Shown piece after piece: positions 17,844 through 27,265 of a stretch of 64,000 nucleotides of DNA. The position numbers and the translations under genes are program-made. Numbering within the stretch: position 1 is the first letter of the stretch; each line of letters begins with the position of its first letter. This stretch comes from Arthrobacter sp. EpRS71 (GTDB taxonomy: Bacteria > Actinomycetota > Actinomycetes > Actinomycetales > Micrococcaceae). Location: NCBI RefSeq assembly GCF_001512285.1, contig NZ_LNUV01000004.1, forward strand, positions 434,001 to 498,000, read 5' to 3'. The notes beneath the pieces are model-generated. The model made no database searches, was not told where the DNA came from, and saw only the letters and a program-made list of their open reading frames with translations.

Positions 17844-18827
17844 GTGCCTGAGCGAGAACCACCCGCATGGATGTGGCTCAAGGAAAGAGTGGCGCGTCTC
17901 CGCCAGCCCACCGCCCCGGTTGCTACCGCGGACGTGCCGCTGGCCGCCGTCGTCAAGACAGCAATCGTCACCGATTCCGCAGCTGCCCTCCCACCGGACT
18001 GGGTGTCAGCTTTTACTGCCGACGGACGGCTCGCCGTTGTCCCCATGCCAGTCATGGTCGGGACTGAAATCTACGGCGAGGGCGAAGACGACATCACCCA
18101 GACCCTGTCCTTGGCTCTCGCTTCCGGCGCCGCGGTGAAAACGTCGCGGCCGTCGCCCGGGCAGTTTGAGCAGGCTTACCTCGCTGCGCAACGGAACGGC
18201 TTCGAGTCTGTAGTGTCCATCCATATTTCGTCCGAACTCTCCGGGACCGCTGACGCTGCAAGGCTGGCCGCAGCGAGGGTCACCATTCCGGTCGAAATAG
18301 TGGATTCGCGCACAGTGGGAATGGCCCAGGGAATGGGCGTGCAGAGTGCCGTTGTAGCGGCGGCCGATGGCCAAATGGCGGCTGAAGTCCGCGGCTTCGC
18401 CGAAAAGCGCATGGAGCGCACCAAGGTCTACTTCTACGTACCCAGCCTCGAACAATTGAGGCGCGGCGGCCGCATTGGCGCGGCGGCTTCCCTGTTCGGT
18501 ACCGTCCTGGCTATCAAGCCCATCCTGGCGGTCGACGGCGGCAGGATAGTACCGCTGGAAAAAGTCCGTTCCGCTGTGCGCGCCATAGCCCGCTTGGAGG
18601 AGATCGTCGCCGACGACGTAGCCTCCCGCCCCGCCGGCCAGCAACGATTGGCAGTGCACCACTTTGGCAATCAGCTGGAGGCCGAAGCCTTGGCTGCCCG
18701 GTTGAACGAGAAATTCCCGGATTGCCCTCCACCCCAAATCAGCGCCCTCCCGGCTGTTTTGGCGGCGCATGCCGGATTGGGAGTGCTCGCAGTCATCGTG
18801 GGTGAGAGCAGTACACCTACGGGCTGA
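17844..18827 (+). CDS. DegV family fatty-acid-binding protein
   Basis: 327-residue DegV protein. These proteins bind a fatty acid between two domains; in Firmicutes, FakB homologues present it to a kinase, but I see no FakA here. The core starts KTAIVTDSAAALPPDW near residue 32. The family motifs TSRPSPGQFEQAY, IHISSELSGTADAA and the RGGRIGAAASLFG glycine-rich segment are clear. The first 30 residues, rich in Arg and Trp, look like a short non-conserved extension. GTG at 17844 has GGAGG only 4 nt upstream. It precedes comEA-comEC-holA, the same order as in mycobacteria. Confidence 0.88.
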   Translation: MPEREPPAWMWLKERVARLRQPTAPVATADVPLAAVVKTAIVTDSAAALPPDWVSAFTADGRLAVVPMPVMVGTEIYGEGEDDITQTLSLALASGAAVKTSRPSPGQFEQAYLAAQRNGFESVVSIHISSELSGTADAARLAAARVTIPVEIVDSRTVGMAQGMGVQSAVVAAADGQMAAEVRGFAEKRMERTKVYFYVPSLEQLRRGGRIGAAASLFGTVLAIKPILAVDGGRIVPLEKVRSAVRAIARLEEIVADDVASRPAGQQRLAVHHFGNQLEAEALAARLNEKFPDCPPPQISALPAVLAAHAGLGVLAVIVGESSTPTG

Positions 18828-18899
18828 GGCTTAGATCCCCTTATCCACATAGAGCATCTTGTGCGCGTCGTTCCCGTGGAGGAGCCATAGGCTCGAAAG

Positions 18900-19745
18900 A
18901 TGCCACGCCGGAACCGGGACGCCTCCCAAGATGCCGCAACGCAGGCAGCCCGGCAGCGCTTTGACTCCCGTATGGGCACCCGCCCCCAATCCCCGCCGCT
19001 CTTGGAGTTGCCTCCCGAGCCTGGCCCTTACCCTGAGGATTCAGAACCGGAAGCCCCTGCGAGTCCCCCGCGGACCAGGTGGAGGACCCCGTGGCGGGTG
19101 GCTGCCCTCGTGGCCATCGTTGGAGCTGGCATCATTGCATGGCACTTGTGGCAGTCCGCTGTTGGGCAATCGCGTACCGAACCCCTCAGCCCTTCATCTT
19201 CTTCCGGCCCTACAGTTTCTTCCGGTCATACAGAGCAGGAGGCCCCGGTATCTCCGCAGGCAGAAGCCACAGGCGACGGCGGGAGCGTGGTGGTGCACGT
19301 CGCCGGTGCTGTGCAGAAACCCGGTGTGGTGTCGCTCCCGCAGGGCAGCAGGGTCTTTCAGGCAATAGAGGCAGCCGGGGGTGCTGGGCCCAAGGCGGAA
19401 CTCAATGGGATTAATCTTGCAGAGGTGCTCAGTGACGGCGTCAAAATTCACGTACCGGTGATCGGGGAGGTGCAGCCCCAGCCCAGCCCGCTGGCCGAAG
19501 GTTCTGGTAGCTCCGATGGGACCGCGGCCCCTGCGGTCAAAGGAGCGAAGGTCAACATCAACACTGCGTCACTGGAAGAATTGGGCACTCTGCCCAGAAT
19601 CGGGCCCGTGACTGCACAAGGAATCATTGACTGGCGGAAAGAGCATGGCTCCTTTGCTTCTGTTGATGAACTCGATGCCGTTGACGGCATCGGGCCCAAG
19701 CTCATGGAGTCCCTCAAGGATCTCGTGACGGTGCAGGGTGGCTAA
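18900..19745 (+). CDS. comEA: ComEA-like helix-hairpin-helix DNA-binding membrane protein
   Basis: 281 residues. A Pro-rich cytoplasmic N-terminus is followed by one membrane helix (about 65-83, WRVAALVAIVGAGIIAWHLW) and a Ser-rich linker. Next come an SLBB domain (about 130-190, VVVHVAGAVQKPGVV) and a C-terminal double helix-hairpin-helix (VNINTASLEELGTLPRIGPVTA and on). In competent bacteria ComEA binds incoming DNA outside the membrane. It overlaps comEC by 8 bases. Whether this organism takes up DNA cannot be judged from here. Confidence 0.9.
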   Translation: MPRRNRDASQDAATQAARQRFDSRMGTRPQSPPLLELPPEPGPYPEDSEPEAPASPPRTRWRTPWRVAALVAIVGAGIIAWHLWQSAVGQSRTEPLSPSSSSGPTVSSGHTEQEAPVSPQAEATGDGGSVVVHVAGAVQKPGVVSLPQGSRVFQAIEAAGGAGPKAELNGINLAEVLSDGVKIHVPVIGEVQPQPSPLAEGSGSSDGTAAPAVKGAKVNINTASLEELGTLPRIGPVTAQGIIDWRKEHGSFASVDELDAVDGIGPKLMESLKDLVTVQGG

Positions 19746-21474
19746 GTCGGCGGGCGCGCCAGCTCGTGCGGGCGGCTCAGCGTCGCCGATGCGCACGGAT
19801 TTGAGGCTTGTCCCTACGGTGCTGGTCACATGGTCCGTTGCTCTGCTCGGGTCCTTGATCGACGCAACGTGGTCCGGGGCGCTGGCGGGAGTCCTGGCCC
19901 TGGCGGGGCTTCTGCTGCTGGCAAGGGCACGGCGTCATAGGCCAGCCGCGCAACGGGCAAGTACGATTTCTGCAACCCTCGCCTTGGCAGCCGTCCTGGG
20001 CGTGGCAGTGGCGGTTAGTTGTGCTGTCACGGCCAACACGCGGGAGGTGGGCCCCCTCGCTGAAGCTGTGTCAGGCGGAAGCGGTGTCCTGATTGAAGTG
20101 CAGATCACCGGAGTTCCTGCTGAGGTCCCCGTGCCGGGACACTCCAGCGGACATCGATGGTCCGTTACTGCGGGTTTGGTCAAAGTCACCTCCAAGGGTT
20201 CTGTGACCCAAGGCGCCGCGGACGTGATGGTGGTTGGTGGAAATGGCTGGCAAAACGTGCGGCCGGGGCAGCACGTCAGAACGTCAGGAACGTTGAAGGC
20301 TGTGCGGGAAGGACAATCGCAGGCGGCACTGCTGTCCGCTTCCTCTGCTCCCGTCGTCATCGGCGCGGCTTTTGATGTCCGGCAGTCAGCCTTCGACGTG
20401 CGAAGAGAATTCGTCGCAGCATCGGCGTGGTTGCCTTCGGACCCTGCCGGCCTGATGCCGGGGATGGTCACCGGAGACACCAGCGCGCTGCCGGAAAGCC
20501 TCGAGGCAGATATGAAGACAACAGGAATGACACACCTCACCGCGGTCAGTGGTGCCAACTGCAGTTTGGTCATGGGAGGTTTCGTTCTCTTGGCGAGATG
20601 CCTCAGGTTGACCCGCCCGCTTGCCGGAGCTTTTGCTGCATGCGGTCTGACGGCTTTTGTTGTGATGGTCGGTCCCGATCCGAGTGTTCTACGGGCTGCT
20701 GTCATGGGGACCGTGGGGTTGGCTGCCTTGGTTGGGGGCCTGCGGGGTCGGTCCCTGACCTTTCTCTGCCTTGCCACCATCATTCTGTTGCTGCTGGATC
20801 CGGGCATGGCTGCAAATGTCGGCTTCCTCCTGTCCGTCCTGGCAACCTTGGGTATCGTCTTGCTGGCCGGCCGCATGGCGTCGTGGGTACCTTCCGTCGT
20901 GCCGCGCTGGCTGGCTGCCGGATGTGCCGTACCGCTGTCCGCCCAATTGCTGTGTGGCCCGGTCATCGTGGCCCTGCAGCCGCAGTTCACACCGTATGCC
21001 CTGATCGCCAACGTGGTGGCTGGTCCTTTGGTAGCGCCGATAACGATCTTCGGAACCGTTGCCGTTCCGCTGGCTGTGGTCTTTCCTTGGCTGGCGGTGG
21101 TGCCCGTCGCTGTGGCCGGGGGATGCGCCGGAGTTGTGGCCGGCATAGCCCGGTTCTTCGCCCATTTGCCCGGGGCGGCCCTGCCATGGGCGGAAGGTCC
21201 AGCAGGGGTGTCGGCCATGGTGGCCCTCTCACTCCTGTCCGGCCTGGTGGTCTGGATGATGCTGCACCCGGCAGGAGTGATGTATCACGTCATGACGTTG
21301 CATCGCGGGGTAATGCTGATTCTGGAGCGCGGCGGACGGCGTAACCATGGCAGACTTGAAGCCTGCAAAAAAACGTCCGGAAGGAACCACCTGTGGCTGC
21401 TGCCCAAAACACCCGGGCCAAGAGCGTCGCGGCGAACAACGTCAGCTGGCGGGAGGCGACGCCGGCCGCCGTAG
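19738..21474 (+). CDS. comEC: ComEC/Rec2-type DNA-uptake channel protein, without metallo-beta-lactamase domain
   Basis: 578-residue polytopic membrane protein with the ComEC competence domain: GMVTGDTSALPE, the TGMTHLTAVSGANCSLVMGG signature and about ten predicted membrane helices. Full ComEC proteins of about 750-800 residues end in a metallo-beta-lactamase-like nuclease domain. This one stops soon after the last helix. Its final 60 or so residues are Arg/Lys-rich and look unlike ComEC. Short ComEC forms of similar layout occur in mycobacteria. The 3' end overlaps holA by 82 bases. An A7 run at 21367-21373 lies in the tail. GTG 19738 overlaps comEA. Confidence 0.88.
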   Translation: MAKSAGAPARAGGSASPMRTDLRLVPTVLVTWSVALLGSLIDATWSGALAGVLALAGLLLLARARRHRPAAQRASTISATLALAAVLGVAVAVSCAVTANTREVGPLAEAVSGGSGVLIEVQITGVPAEVPVPGHSSGHRWSVTAGLVKVTSKGSVTQGAADVMVVGGNGWQNVRPGQHVRTSGTLKAVREGQSQAALLSASSAPVVIGAAFDVRQSAFDVRREFVAASAWLPSDPAGLMPGMVTGDTSALPESLEADMKTTGMTHLTAVSGANCSLVMGGFVLLARCLRLTRPLAGAFAACGLTAFVVMVGPDPSVLRAAVMGTVGLAALVGGLRGRSLTFLCLATIILLLLDPGMAANVGFLLSVLATLGIVLLAGRMASWVPSVVPRWLAAGCAVPLSAQLLCGPVIVALQPQFTPYALIANVVAGPLVAPITIFGTVAVPLAVVFPWLAVVPVAVAGGCAGVVAGIARFFAHLPGAALPWAEGPAGVSAMVALSLLSGLVVWMMLHPAGVMYHVMTLHRGVMLILERGGRRNHGRLEACKKTSGRNHLWLLPKTPGPRASRRTTSAGGRRRRPP

Positions 21475-22409
21475 TCCTGATCATGGGCCCGGAAGAGTAC
21501 CTGGGTATCCGCGCCATGGATGGCATCCGCAGCCACGTACGGGCCGCTACTCCGGACGTCGAACTCAGCCGGTTGAATGCGGGCTCCTACGAGGCCGGTT
21601 CTTTGGCTATGGCCGTCACGCCCTCCCTCTTCGGGGAGGACAAGCTCATTGAGGTTGAGGGTCTTGAAGCCATGAACGATGCTTTTCTGGCCGACGGATT
21701 AGCCTATCTTCAGCATCCGGACCAGGACGTTGTGCTCGTCCTGCGCCATGCCGGGGGAGTGCGTGGCAAGAAGCTGCTCGACGCCGTGAAATCCGCCGGC
21801 TGGCCCGTCATCGATTGCCAGCCCCTGAAGAAGGACTCGGACAAGACCGCATTCGTCGTCTCTGAGTTCAGAGCCGGTGGGCGCCGCATAGAAGGAGAAG
21901 CTGTCCAGGCGTTGGTCAATGCGGTGGGCGCCAACCTCTCAGAACTCGCTGCGGCCTGCAACCAGCTCATTGCCGATGCCACCACTGCTGTCACGGCTGA
22001 AACAGTGGAGCGCTACTACGGTGGCCGGGTGGAAGCCACGGCCTTCAAGGTTGCCGACGCTGCCATGGCCGGCAACGGACCTGTGGCATTGTCCACCCTT
22101 CGTCACGCCCTGGCCACTGGCGTTGATCCGGTTCCCTTGGTTGCGGCACTTGCGGCCAAGCTGCGGACCCTGGCCAAAGTTGCCGGTGCCAACGGATCTC
22201 CGTCCACCATCGCCAAAAATCTGGGAATGCAGCCCTGGCTTGTGGAGCAGGCACAGCGAGACGTGCGCCGCTGGACCCCGGAAGGTTTGATCCGCTCTAT
22301 CCAGGTCATCGCAGAAGCCGACGCCCAGGTGAAGGGCGAGTCGCGGGACCCGGTGTACGCAGTGGAGCACGCGGTCACGGTGATAGCCACCTCGGCCAGC
22401 CGCCGTTGA
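21393..22409 (+). CDS. holA: DNA polymerase III delta subunit
   Basis: 338-residue clamp-loader delta subunit, which opens the sliding clamp. Recognised by the AAA-type N-terminal part (VVLIMGPEEYLGIRAMD, then TPSLFGEDKLIEVEG), the LRHAGGVRGKKLLDAVKSAG stretch and the C-terminal collar helices. GTG at 21393 has AAGGA about 7 nt upstream, inside the comEC reading frame. The order comEA-comEC-holA followed by convergent rpsT is conserved in actinobacteria. Confidence 0.93.
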   Translation: MAAAQNTRAKSVAANNVSWREATPAAVVLIMGPEEYLGIRAMDGIRSHVRAATPDVELSRLNAGSYEAGSLAMAVTPSLFGEDKLIEVEGLEAMNDAFLADGLAYLQHPDQDVVLVLRHAGGVRGKKLLDAVKSAGWPVIDCQPLKKDSDKTAFVVSEFRAGGRRIEGEAVQALVNAVGANLSELAAACNQLIADATTAVTAETVERYYGGRVEATAFKVADAAMAGNGPVALSTLRHALATGVDPVPLVAALAAKLRTLAKVAGANGSPSTIAKNLGMQPWLVEQAQRDVRRWTPEGLIRSIQVIAEADAQVKGESRDPVYAVEHAVTVIATSASRR

Positions 22410-22442
22410 CGTCGATCGGCGTTGAAAGATGCGCTTAAACCC

Positions 22443-22474
22443 AAAGGCCGGCGCCCCATGGGGCGCCGGCCTTT
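22443..22474. terminator. Bidirectional terminator between holA and rpsT
   Basis: Perfect 15-bp inverted repeat AAAGGCCGGCGCCCC with its complement, ending in TTTT on the plus strand and preceded by AAA, so it can serve both convergent genes. Confidence 0.8.
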
Positions 22475-22502
22475 TGATCAGCTCAGTCGAACTGGAAAAA
22501 CC

Positions 22503-22763
22503 TTAGAGTGCGTTGACCTTCTTGGAGATCGCCGACTTGCGGTTTGCAGCGTTGTTCTTGTGAATAACGCCCTTGCTGACAGCCTTGTCCAGCTTGCGGC
22601 TGGCAGCAACAAGTGCAGTTCCAGCAGCATCCTTGTCGGCAGACTCAACGGCGGTGTTGACGGCGCGGATGGCCGTCTTCAGCTCAGACTTGACGGCGTT
22701 GTTACGCAGGCGAGCCTTCTCGTTGGTGAGGATGCGCTTCTTCTGGGACTTGATATTAGCCAC
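22503..22763 (-). CDS. rpsT: 30S ribosomal protein S20
   Basis: 86-residue, Lys/Arg/Ala-rich protein of the 16S rRNA 5' domain. It begins [21 protein letters not shown] and has the family's [11 protein letters not shown] helix. The start is GTG with an AAAGAGAG ribosome site. About 170 bases of untranslated leader may lie upstream, with a possible long-range hairpin (22809-22815 with 22849-22855). Confidence 0.96.
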   Translation of the reverse strand: MANIKSQKKRILTNEKARLRNNAVKSELKTAIRAVNTAVESADKDAAGTALVAASRKLDKAVSKGVIHKNNAANRKSAISKKVNAL

Positions 22764-22941
22764 GTATGAACTCTCTTTTTAATGCGGAAATGGTCTAGAG
22801 GGTTTTCAGGTTGGCCATCGACTGAGCGGCGTGGGGATGCCTATGGCAGCCAACCATGTGTGGCCGTCGACCTGCACGGACACACAGCTATAAAGGATAG
22901 CAGAAAGTCGGAGCCCCCGCAGACCCCGGGGACCGGCGCCG

Positions 22942-23484
22942 CTATCCCTGCTCTTGAAGGGCCCGGACCACCTCGTGGAATTGCGGCTTACCCAAGACGG
23001 CGCCCTCGCGCCGGATGGCCCCCGGATCCACCCGGATGATGCGGCCGACGTTGATCTCACTGGGCCGGCCTTGCCGATCCCAGGGGCCTGCGCCAATATC
23101 AACGTAGTCTCCAGCCCTGTTGCCGTTGTCATGGTCCTTGGACGTCAGCATGAGGCCCAGGAGCCAGGGGCCGTCCCGGCCAATCAGAAGGACGGGCCGG
23201 TCCTTGCCTTGCGTGTGGTCCTCTTCGTACGGGACCCAGCTCCACACAATCTCCCCGGGATCGGGCTGGCCATCCGGCTTGGGGGAGTAGGTCATTTTAA
23301 CCGAACCGCGGAAGTCGCCAGGGTAGGAACTGGATTGACGCCCGACGGCGGCCCGCCGGGTTCGCTGCTTGGAAGGGGCCTGCCGGGACGGGCTTGACGG
23401 GGCTCCGGCTTTGGTGGTGCTGCCTCGGAATGCCTTGACGGATCGCAGGAGAAGTTTGCCCAAAGGGCGCAAGTCGAAAGCCAT
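22942..23484 (-). CDS. PemK/MazF-like domain protein without a visible antitoxin
   Basis: 180 residues. The C-terminal 110 or so match the PemK/MazF fold family: DPGEIVWSWVPYEEDHTQGKDRPVLLIGR at the start of the barrel, then LMLTSKDHDNG and a terminal EVVRALQ helix. The N-terminal 65 residues are basic and Ser/Pro/Arg-rich and do not belong to the toxin fold. No small antitoxin gene lies next to it: rpsT is on one side and divergent lepA on the other. A housekeeping RNA-related role is as likely as toxicity. The ATG has a -10-like TAGCGT 6 nt upstream and no ribosome site. Confidence 0.75.
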   Translation of the reverse strand: MAFDLRPLGKLLLRSVKAFRGSTTKAGAPSSPSRQAPSKQRTRRAAVGRQSSSYPGDFRGSVKMTYSPKPDGQPDPGEIVWSWVPYEEDHTQGKDRPVLLIGRDGPWLLGLMLTSKDHDNGNRAGDYVDIGAGPWDRQGRPSEINVGRIIRVDPGAIRREGAVLGKPQFHEVVRALQEQG

Positions 23485-23490
23485 GTGACA

Positions 23491-23496
23491 ACGCTA
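23491..23496 (-). promoter_or_regulatory. Candidate -10 box of a leaderless promoter for the PemK-like gene
   Basis: On the minus strand TAGCGT is followed by 6 nt and the ATG at 23484, with no Shine-Dalgarno. Confidence 0.4.
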
Positions 23497-23643
23497 CAGC
23501 CGGATGCTGCCAGAGCCGGATGCGCAATGTACGGCGAAGCGCCGGTTCATGGGAGACTAGAGGATCAGATGCGCGGCGTGTTCCGGCTGGCCTATGCCCA
23601 GTTACAGGAATTGCCGTGTGAGTGTCGACAGTAAGGATCCTGC

Positions 23644-25497
23644 GTGTCTCCCATGGCCCGCACCGCACCGGTGCCCGCCGCAACAGATCCGGCCATCATC
23701 CGGAACTTCTGCATCATTGCCCACATTGACCACGGTAAGTCCACCTTGGCCGACCGCATGCTGCAGTACACCGGCGTCGTTAAGCAACGCGACATGAAGG
23801 CCCAGTATCTGGACCGCATGGATATCGAACGTGAGCGCGGCATCACCATCAAGTCCCAGGCTGTCCGCATGCCGTGGGAACTGGATGGCAACAGCTACGC
23901 GCTGAACATGATCGATACCCCTGGCCACGTCGACTTCACCTATGAGGTTTCCCGCTCACTGGCCGCCTGTGAAGGCGCAGTGCTGCTGGTGGATGCTGCC
24001 CAGGGCATCGAGGCCCAGACTCTTGCCAACCTGTACCTGGCGATGGAAAACAACCTCACCATCATTCCTGTGCTGAACAAGATCGACCTTCCGGCCGCCC
24101 AGCCCGAGAAATATGCGGCAGAGCTTGCCAATCTCATTGGCGGCGACCCCGAGGACGTCCTCAAGGTTTCGGGTAAGACCGGCGTTGGCGTGGAAGCGTT
24201 GCTGGACAAGATTGTCCGCGATCTTCCCGCGCCCGTTGGCGATCCCAATGCTCCAGCCCGCGCCATGATTTTCGACTCCGTCTATGACACTTACCGCGGC
24301 GTGGTGACCTACGTCCGCGTGGTGGACGGCATGCTCCACCCGCGCGAACGCATTCAGATGATGTCCACGCGGGCCACGCACGAGCTCTTGGAGATTGGTG
24401 TCAGTTCCCCGGAGCCCACGCCGTCCAAGGGTCTTGGTGTGGGCGAGGTGGGTTACCTGATTACGGGTGTGAAGGATGTCCGCCAGTCCAAGGTTGGAGA
24501 CACTGTCACTAACCTTGCAAAGCCGGCGTCGGAGTCGTTGAGCGGTTACGCCGACGCCAAGCCGATGGTGTTCTCCGGTCTTTACCCGTTGGACGGCACG
24601 GATTACCCGGTACTCCGTGACGCTCTCGAAAAGCTGATGCTCAACGATGCCGCGCTGGTCTATGAGCCCGAGACGTCCGCGGCGCTGGGCTTCGGTTTCC
24701 GTGTGGGGTTCCTGGGTTTGCTCCACCTCGAGATCACGCGTGAGCGCCTCGAGCGGGAGTACAACCTTGACCTCATTTCCACGGCTCCCAACGTGGAGTA
24801 CGAGGTAACCCTCGAGGACAAAAAGGTCATCCACGTGACCAACCCCAGCGAATATCCCACGGGCAAGATCTCTGAAGTCCGTGAGCCGATGGTTTCGGCC
24901 ACCATCCTGGCGCCCAACGAATTCGTGGGTTCCATCATGGAGCTGTGCCAAAGCCGGCGCGGCCAGATGCGCGGCATGGACTATTTGTCCGAGGACCGCG
25001 TGGAGCTTCGATACTGGATCCCGTTGGCCGAGATTGTGTTCGACTTCTTTGATCTCCTGAAGTCCAAGACCCGCGGCTACGCCTCGCTGGACTGGAAGGC
25101 CGACGGCGAGCAGGTTGCTGACCTCGTCAAGGTAGACATCCTGCTGCAAGGTGAACAAGTGGACGCTTTCAGCGCCATCACCCACCGCGACAAGGCTTAC
25201 GCCTATGGTGTGATGATGACGGGGAAGCTCCGTGAGCTTATTCCCAGGCAGCAATTTGAGGTGCCTATCCAGGCCGCCATCGGATCGCGCATCATTGCCC
25301 GCGAGAGCATCCGCGCCATCCGCAAGGACGTTCTTGCCAAGTGCTACGGCGGTGACATCACCCGTAAGCGCAAGCTGCTTGAGAAGCAGAAAGAGGGCAA
25401 GAAGCGCATGAAGATGGTGGGTCGCGTGGAGGTGCCCCAGGAGGCATTCATCGCAGCCCTGACCACCGATGAGTCCAAGGACAAGGCCAAGAAGTAA
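23644..25497 (+). CDS. lepA: Elongation factor 4 (LepA), back-translocating GTPase
   Basis: 617-residue translational GTPase acting on ribosomes. G1 [15 protein letters not shown]3 DTPGHVDF and G4 NKIDLP are all visible, and the LepA-specific C-terminal domain ends [23 protein letters not shown] at 23644 has AAGGA 6 nt upstream; ATG four codons later is an alternative. The stop codon directly abuts the hemW ATG, so the two are cotranscribed. Confidence 0.97.
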   Translation: MSPMARTAPVPAATDPAIIRNFCIIAHIDHGKSTLADRMLQYTGVVKQRDMKAQYLDRMDIERERGITIKSQAVRMPWELDGNSYALNMIDTPGHVDFTYEVSRSLAACEGAVLLVDAAQGIEAQTLANLYLAMENNLTIIPVLNKIDLPAAQPEKYAAELANLIGGDPEDVLKVSGKTGVGVEALLDKIVRDLPAPVGDPNAPARAMIFDSVYDTYRGVVTYVRVVDGMLHPRERIQMMSTRATHELLEIGVSSPEPTPSKGLGVGEVGYLITGVKDVRQSKVGDTVTNLAKPASESLSGYADAKPMVFSGLYPLDGTDYPVLRDALEKLMLNDAALVYEPETSAALGFGFRVGFLGLLHLEITRERLEREYNLDLISTAPNVEYEVTLEDKKVIHVTNPSEYPTGKISEVREPMVSATILAPNEFVGSIMELCQSRRGQMRGMDYLSEDRVELRYWIPLAEIVFDFFDLLKSKTRGYASLDWKADGEQVADLVKVDILLQGEQVDAFSAITHRDKAYAYGVMMTGKLRELIPRQQFEVPIQAAIGSRIIARESIRAIRKDVLAKCYGGDITRKRKLLEKQKEGKKRMKMVGRVEVPQEAFIAALTTDESKDKAKK

Positions 25498-26727
25498 ATG
25501 CCCAGCGTCCTACCTTTGGGCGACCCTGCACCTGCGGATGGCATCTTGCCTCCGCAGGTGTTGGCCGGCGTCGAGCACCGCAAGTTCGGGCTCTATGTCC
25601 ACATACCGTTCTGTGCAGTGCGATGTGGCTACTGCGATTTCAACACTTACACAGCCACGGAACTCGGTGGCGGCGCCTCTCAGGACGCGTACGCTGCGAC
25701 GGCGGTCTCTGAACTGGATTTCGCCTCGCTGGCACTGGATTCCTCAGGGCTGCCCCGACGTCCCCTCAGCACTGTTTTCTTTGGTGGTGGCACTCCCACG
25801 CTTCTTCCGGCGGAAGACCTGGCGCGGATCCTGAAGGCCGCCATCGGCCACTGGGGCCTTGCAGCCGGCGCCGAGGTCACTACCGAGGCCAACCCTGATT
25901 CCGTGACTCCTGAATCTCTGCAGGTTCTGGCCGATGCAGGCTTCACCCGGGTCTCTTTTGGCATGCAGTCGGCTGTCCCGCACGTCTTGAAAGTCCTGGA
26001 CCGCACGCATACGCCCAGCCGGGTGCCCCTTGTTGTGCAGTGGGCACGTGAAGCGGGCCTTGCTGTCAGTCTGGACCTCATCTACGGCACACCCGGAGAG
26101 TCCATGGCTGACTGGCAGCTGTCACTCGAGACAGCGTTGTCCTACCAACCTGACCACATCAGTGCCTACGCGCTGATCGTGGAGGACGGCACCAAACTTG
26201 CCGCCCAGATACGGCGCGGTGAGGTACCCGGCATTGATGACGACGACCACGCCGCCAAGTACGAGCTGGCTGACTCATTGATCTCCGCAGCGGGCTTGAA
26301 CTGGTATGAGGTCAGCAATTGGTCACGTACGCCGGAACAGGCTTGCCGGCACAATCTCGCCTACTGGCGGGGAGATGACTGGTGGGGCATCGGGCCGGGC
26401 GCGCACTCACACGTAGGAGGCGTCCGCTGGTGGAACGTCAAGCACCCCACTGCATACGCTTCAAGGCTCGGGAGTGGAAGATCTCCGGCTGCCGGGCGGG
26501 AAACTCTCGACGCCGAAACCCGGGAAGTCGAGCGCATCATGCTTGAGGCCCGGCTTGGCACAGGGTTGTCCGTGGATGCCTTGGGCGCGATCGGACGGCA
26601 CGCGATGGCCGGGCTCATTGCTGACCAACTGGTGGACCCTGTGCAGGCGTTCAAAGGCAGGCTCGTCCTGACGCTGAAGGGCCGGCTTCTGGCTGACGCC
26701 GTAGTCCGAAGGATTCTGCCCGACTGA
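25498..26727 (+). CDS. hemW: Radical SAM family heme chaperone HemW
   Basis: 409 residues. The radical SAM cysteines C39, C43 and C46 (CAVRCGYC) and the GGGTPTLL SAM loop are present. The HemW-specific HNLAYWRGDDWWGIGPGAHS region distinguishes it from HemN coproporphyrinogen oxidase. HemW proteins bind heme and help insert it into respiratory enzymes, which fits an organism with bc1 and aa3 complexes. Its ATG follows the lepA stop without a gap. It converges on the DUF4870 gene with three bases between. Confidence 0.92.
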   Translation: MPSVLPLGDPAPADGILPPQVLAGVEHRKFGLYVHIPFCAVRCGYCDFNTYTATELGGGASQDAYAATAVSELDFASLALDSSGLPRRPLSTVFFGGGTPTLLPAEDLARILKAAIGHWGLAAGAEVTTEANPDSVTPESLQVLADAGFTRVSFGMQSAVPHVLKVLDRTHTPSRVPLVVQWAREAGLAVSLDLIYGTPGESMADWQLSLETALSYQPDHISAYALIVEDGTKLAAQIRRGEVPGIDDDDHAAKYELADSLISAAGLNWYEVSNWSRTPEQACRHNLAYWRGDDWWGIGPGAHSHVGGVRWWNVKHPTAYASRLGSGRSPAAGRETLDAETREVERIMLEARLGTGLSVDALGAIGRHAMAGLIADQLVDPVQAFKGRLVLTLKGRLLADAVVRRILPD

Positions 26728-26730
26728 CCG

Positions 26731-27144
26731 CTACTTAATCCAGCGGAGGTTGATTTTGTAGCGGTGAGGTTGCCCGTGGTTGACGCGGATGCCCGCCGAA
26801 ACGGAGAAGCACGTCAGGGCCACCCAGATTGCGGTGGCGATGACGGCGAAGATGTTGCCAACAACAGGCAGCAAGACCAGGATGTTTGCCAGTACGGCGG
26901 CAATGGTGGGAGGCAACGTAAAGTTCAGTGCTTCTTTGGATTCCTGCGCCGTGAACGGTCCGCGATCCTTGAAAATCAAGTAGATCAAAAGGGACGGCAA
27001 GCACCCCAGGATGCCGCCAAAGTGGGCCAGCGTAGCCCATTGCCTGTCCTCGCCGGCCGTCAACGGTAGTGCGTTGGCAGGCGCGCCGTGGTACTGGGGC
27101 CGGCCTGCGGCGCTGCCCGGTTCTTCAGGAGCGTTATCTGCCAC
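26731..27144 (-). CDS. DUF4870 domain membrane protein
   Basis: 137 residues. A Pro/Ala-rich N-terminus is followed by EDRQWATLAHFGGILGC and three hydrophobic segments (about residues 45-62, 78-105, 107-125), as in the DUF4870/Tic20-like family. The function is unknown; membrane location is clear. I placed the start at GTG 27144, with AAGGGAAG upstream. The frame continues to 27264 but that part does not look coding. Confidence 0.75.
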   Translation of the reverse strand: MADNAPEEPGSAAGRPQYHGAPANALPLTAGEDRQWATLAHFGGILGCLPSLLIYLIFKDRGPFTAQESKEALNFTLPPTIAAVLANILVLLPVVGNIFAVIATAIWVALTCFSVSAGIRVNHGQPHRYKINLRWIK

Positions 27145-27265
27145 GGTGTCTTCCCTTTGCTGTAAAGATGCTGCGGTGTTGCTGTCCCAGAATACCGGCC
27201 CAACACGCTTCCCGGGACCAATGCCCCGTTGACACGGTACTTGCTGATACCGGAGGGTCCTCACC

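Noticed and set aside
21367..21373. Programmed frameshift at the A7 run in comEC
   Set aside because: Neither shifted frame leads to a recognisable ComEC domain; the region is simply the overlap with holA.
22791..22800. Second dre site upstream of rpsT (TGGTCTAGAG)
   Set aside because: Only the left half and centre match; the right arm GACC is broken, so it is not a palindrome.
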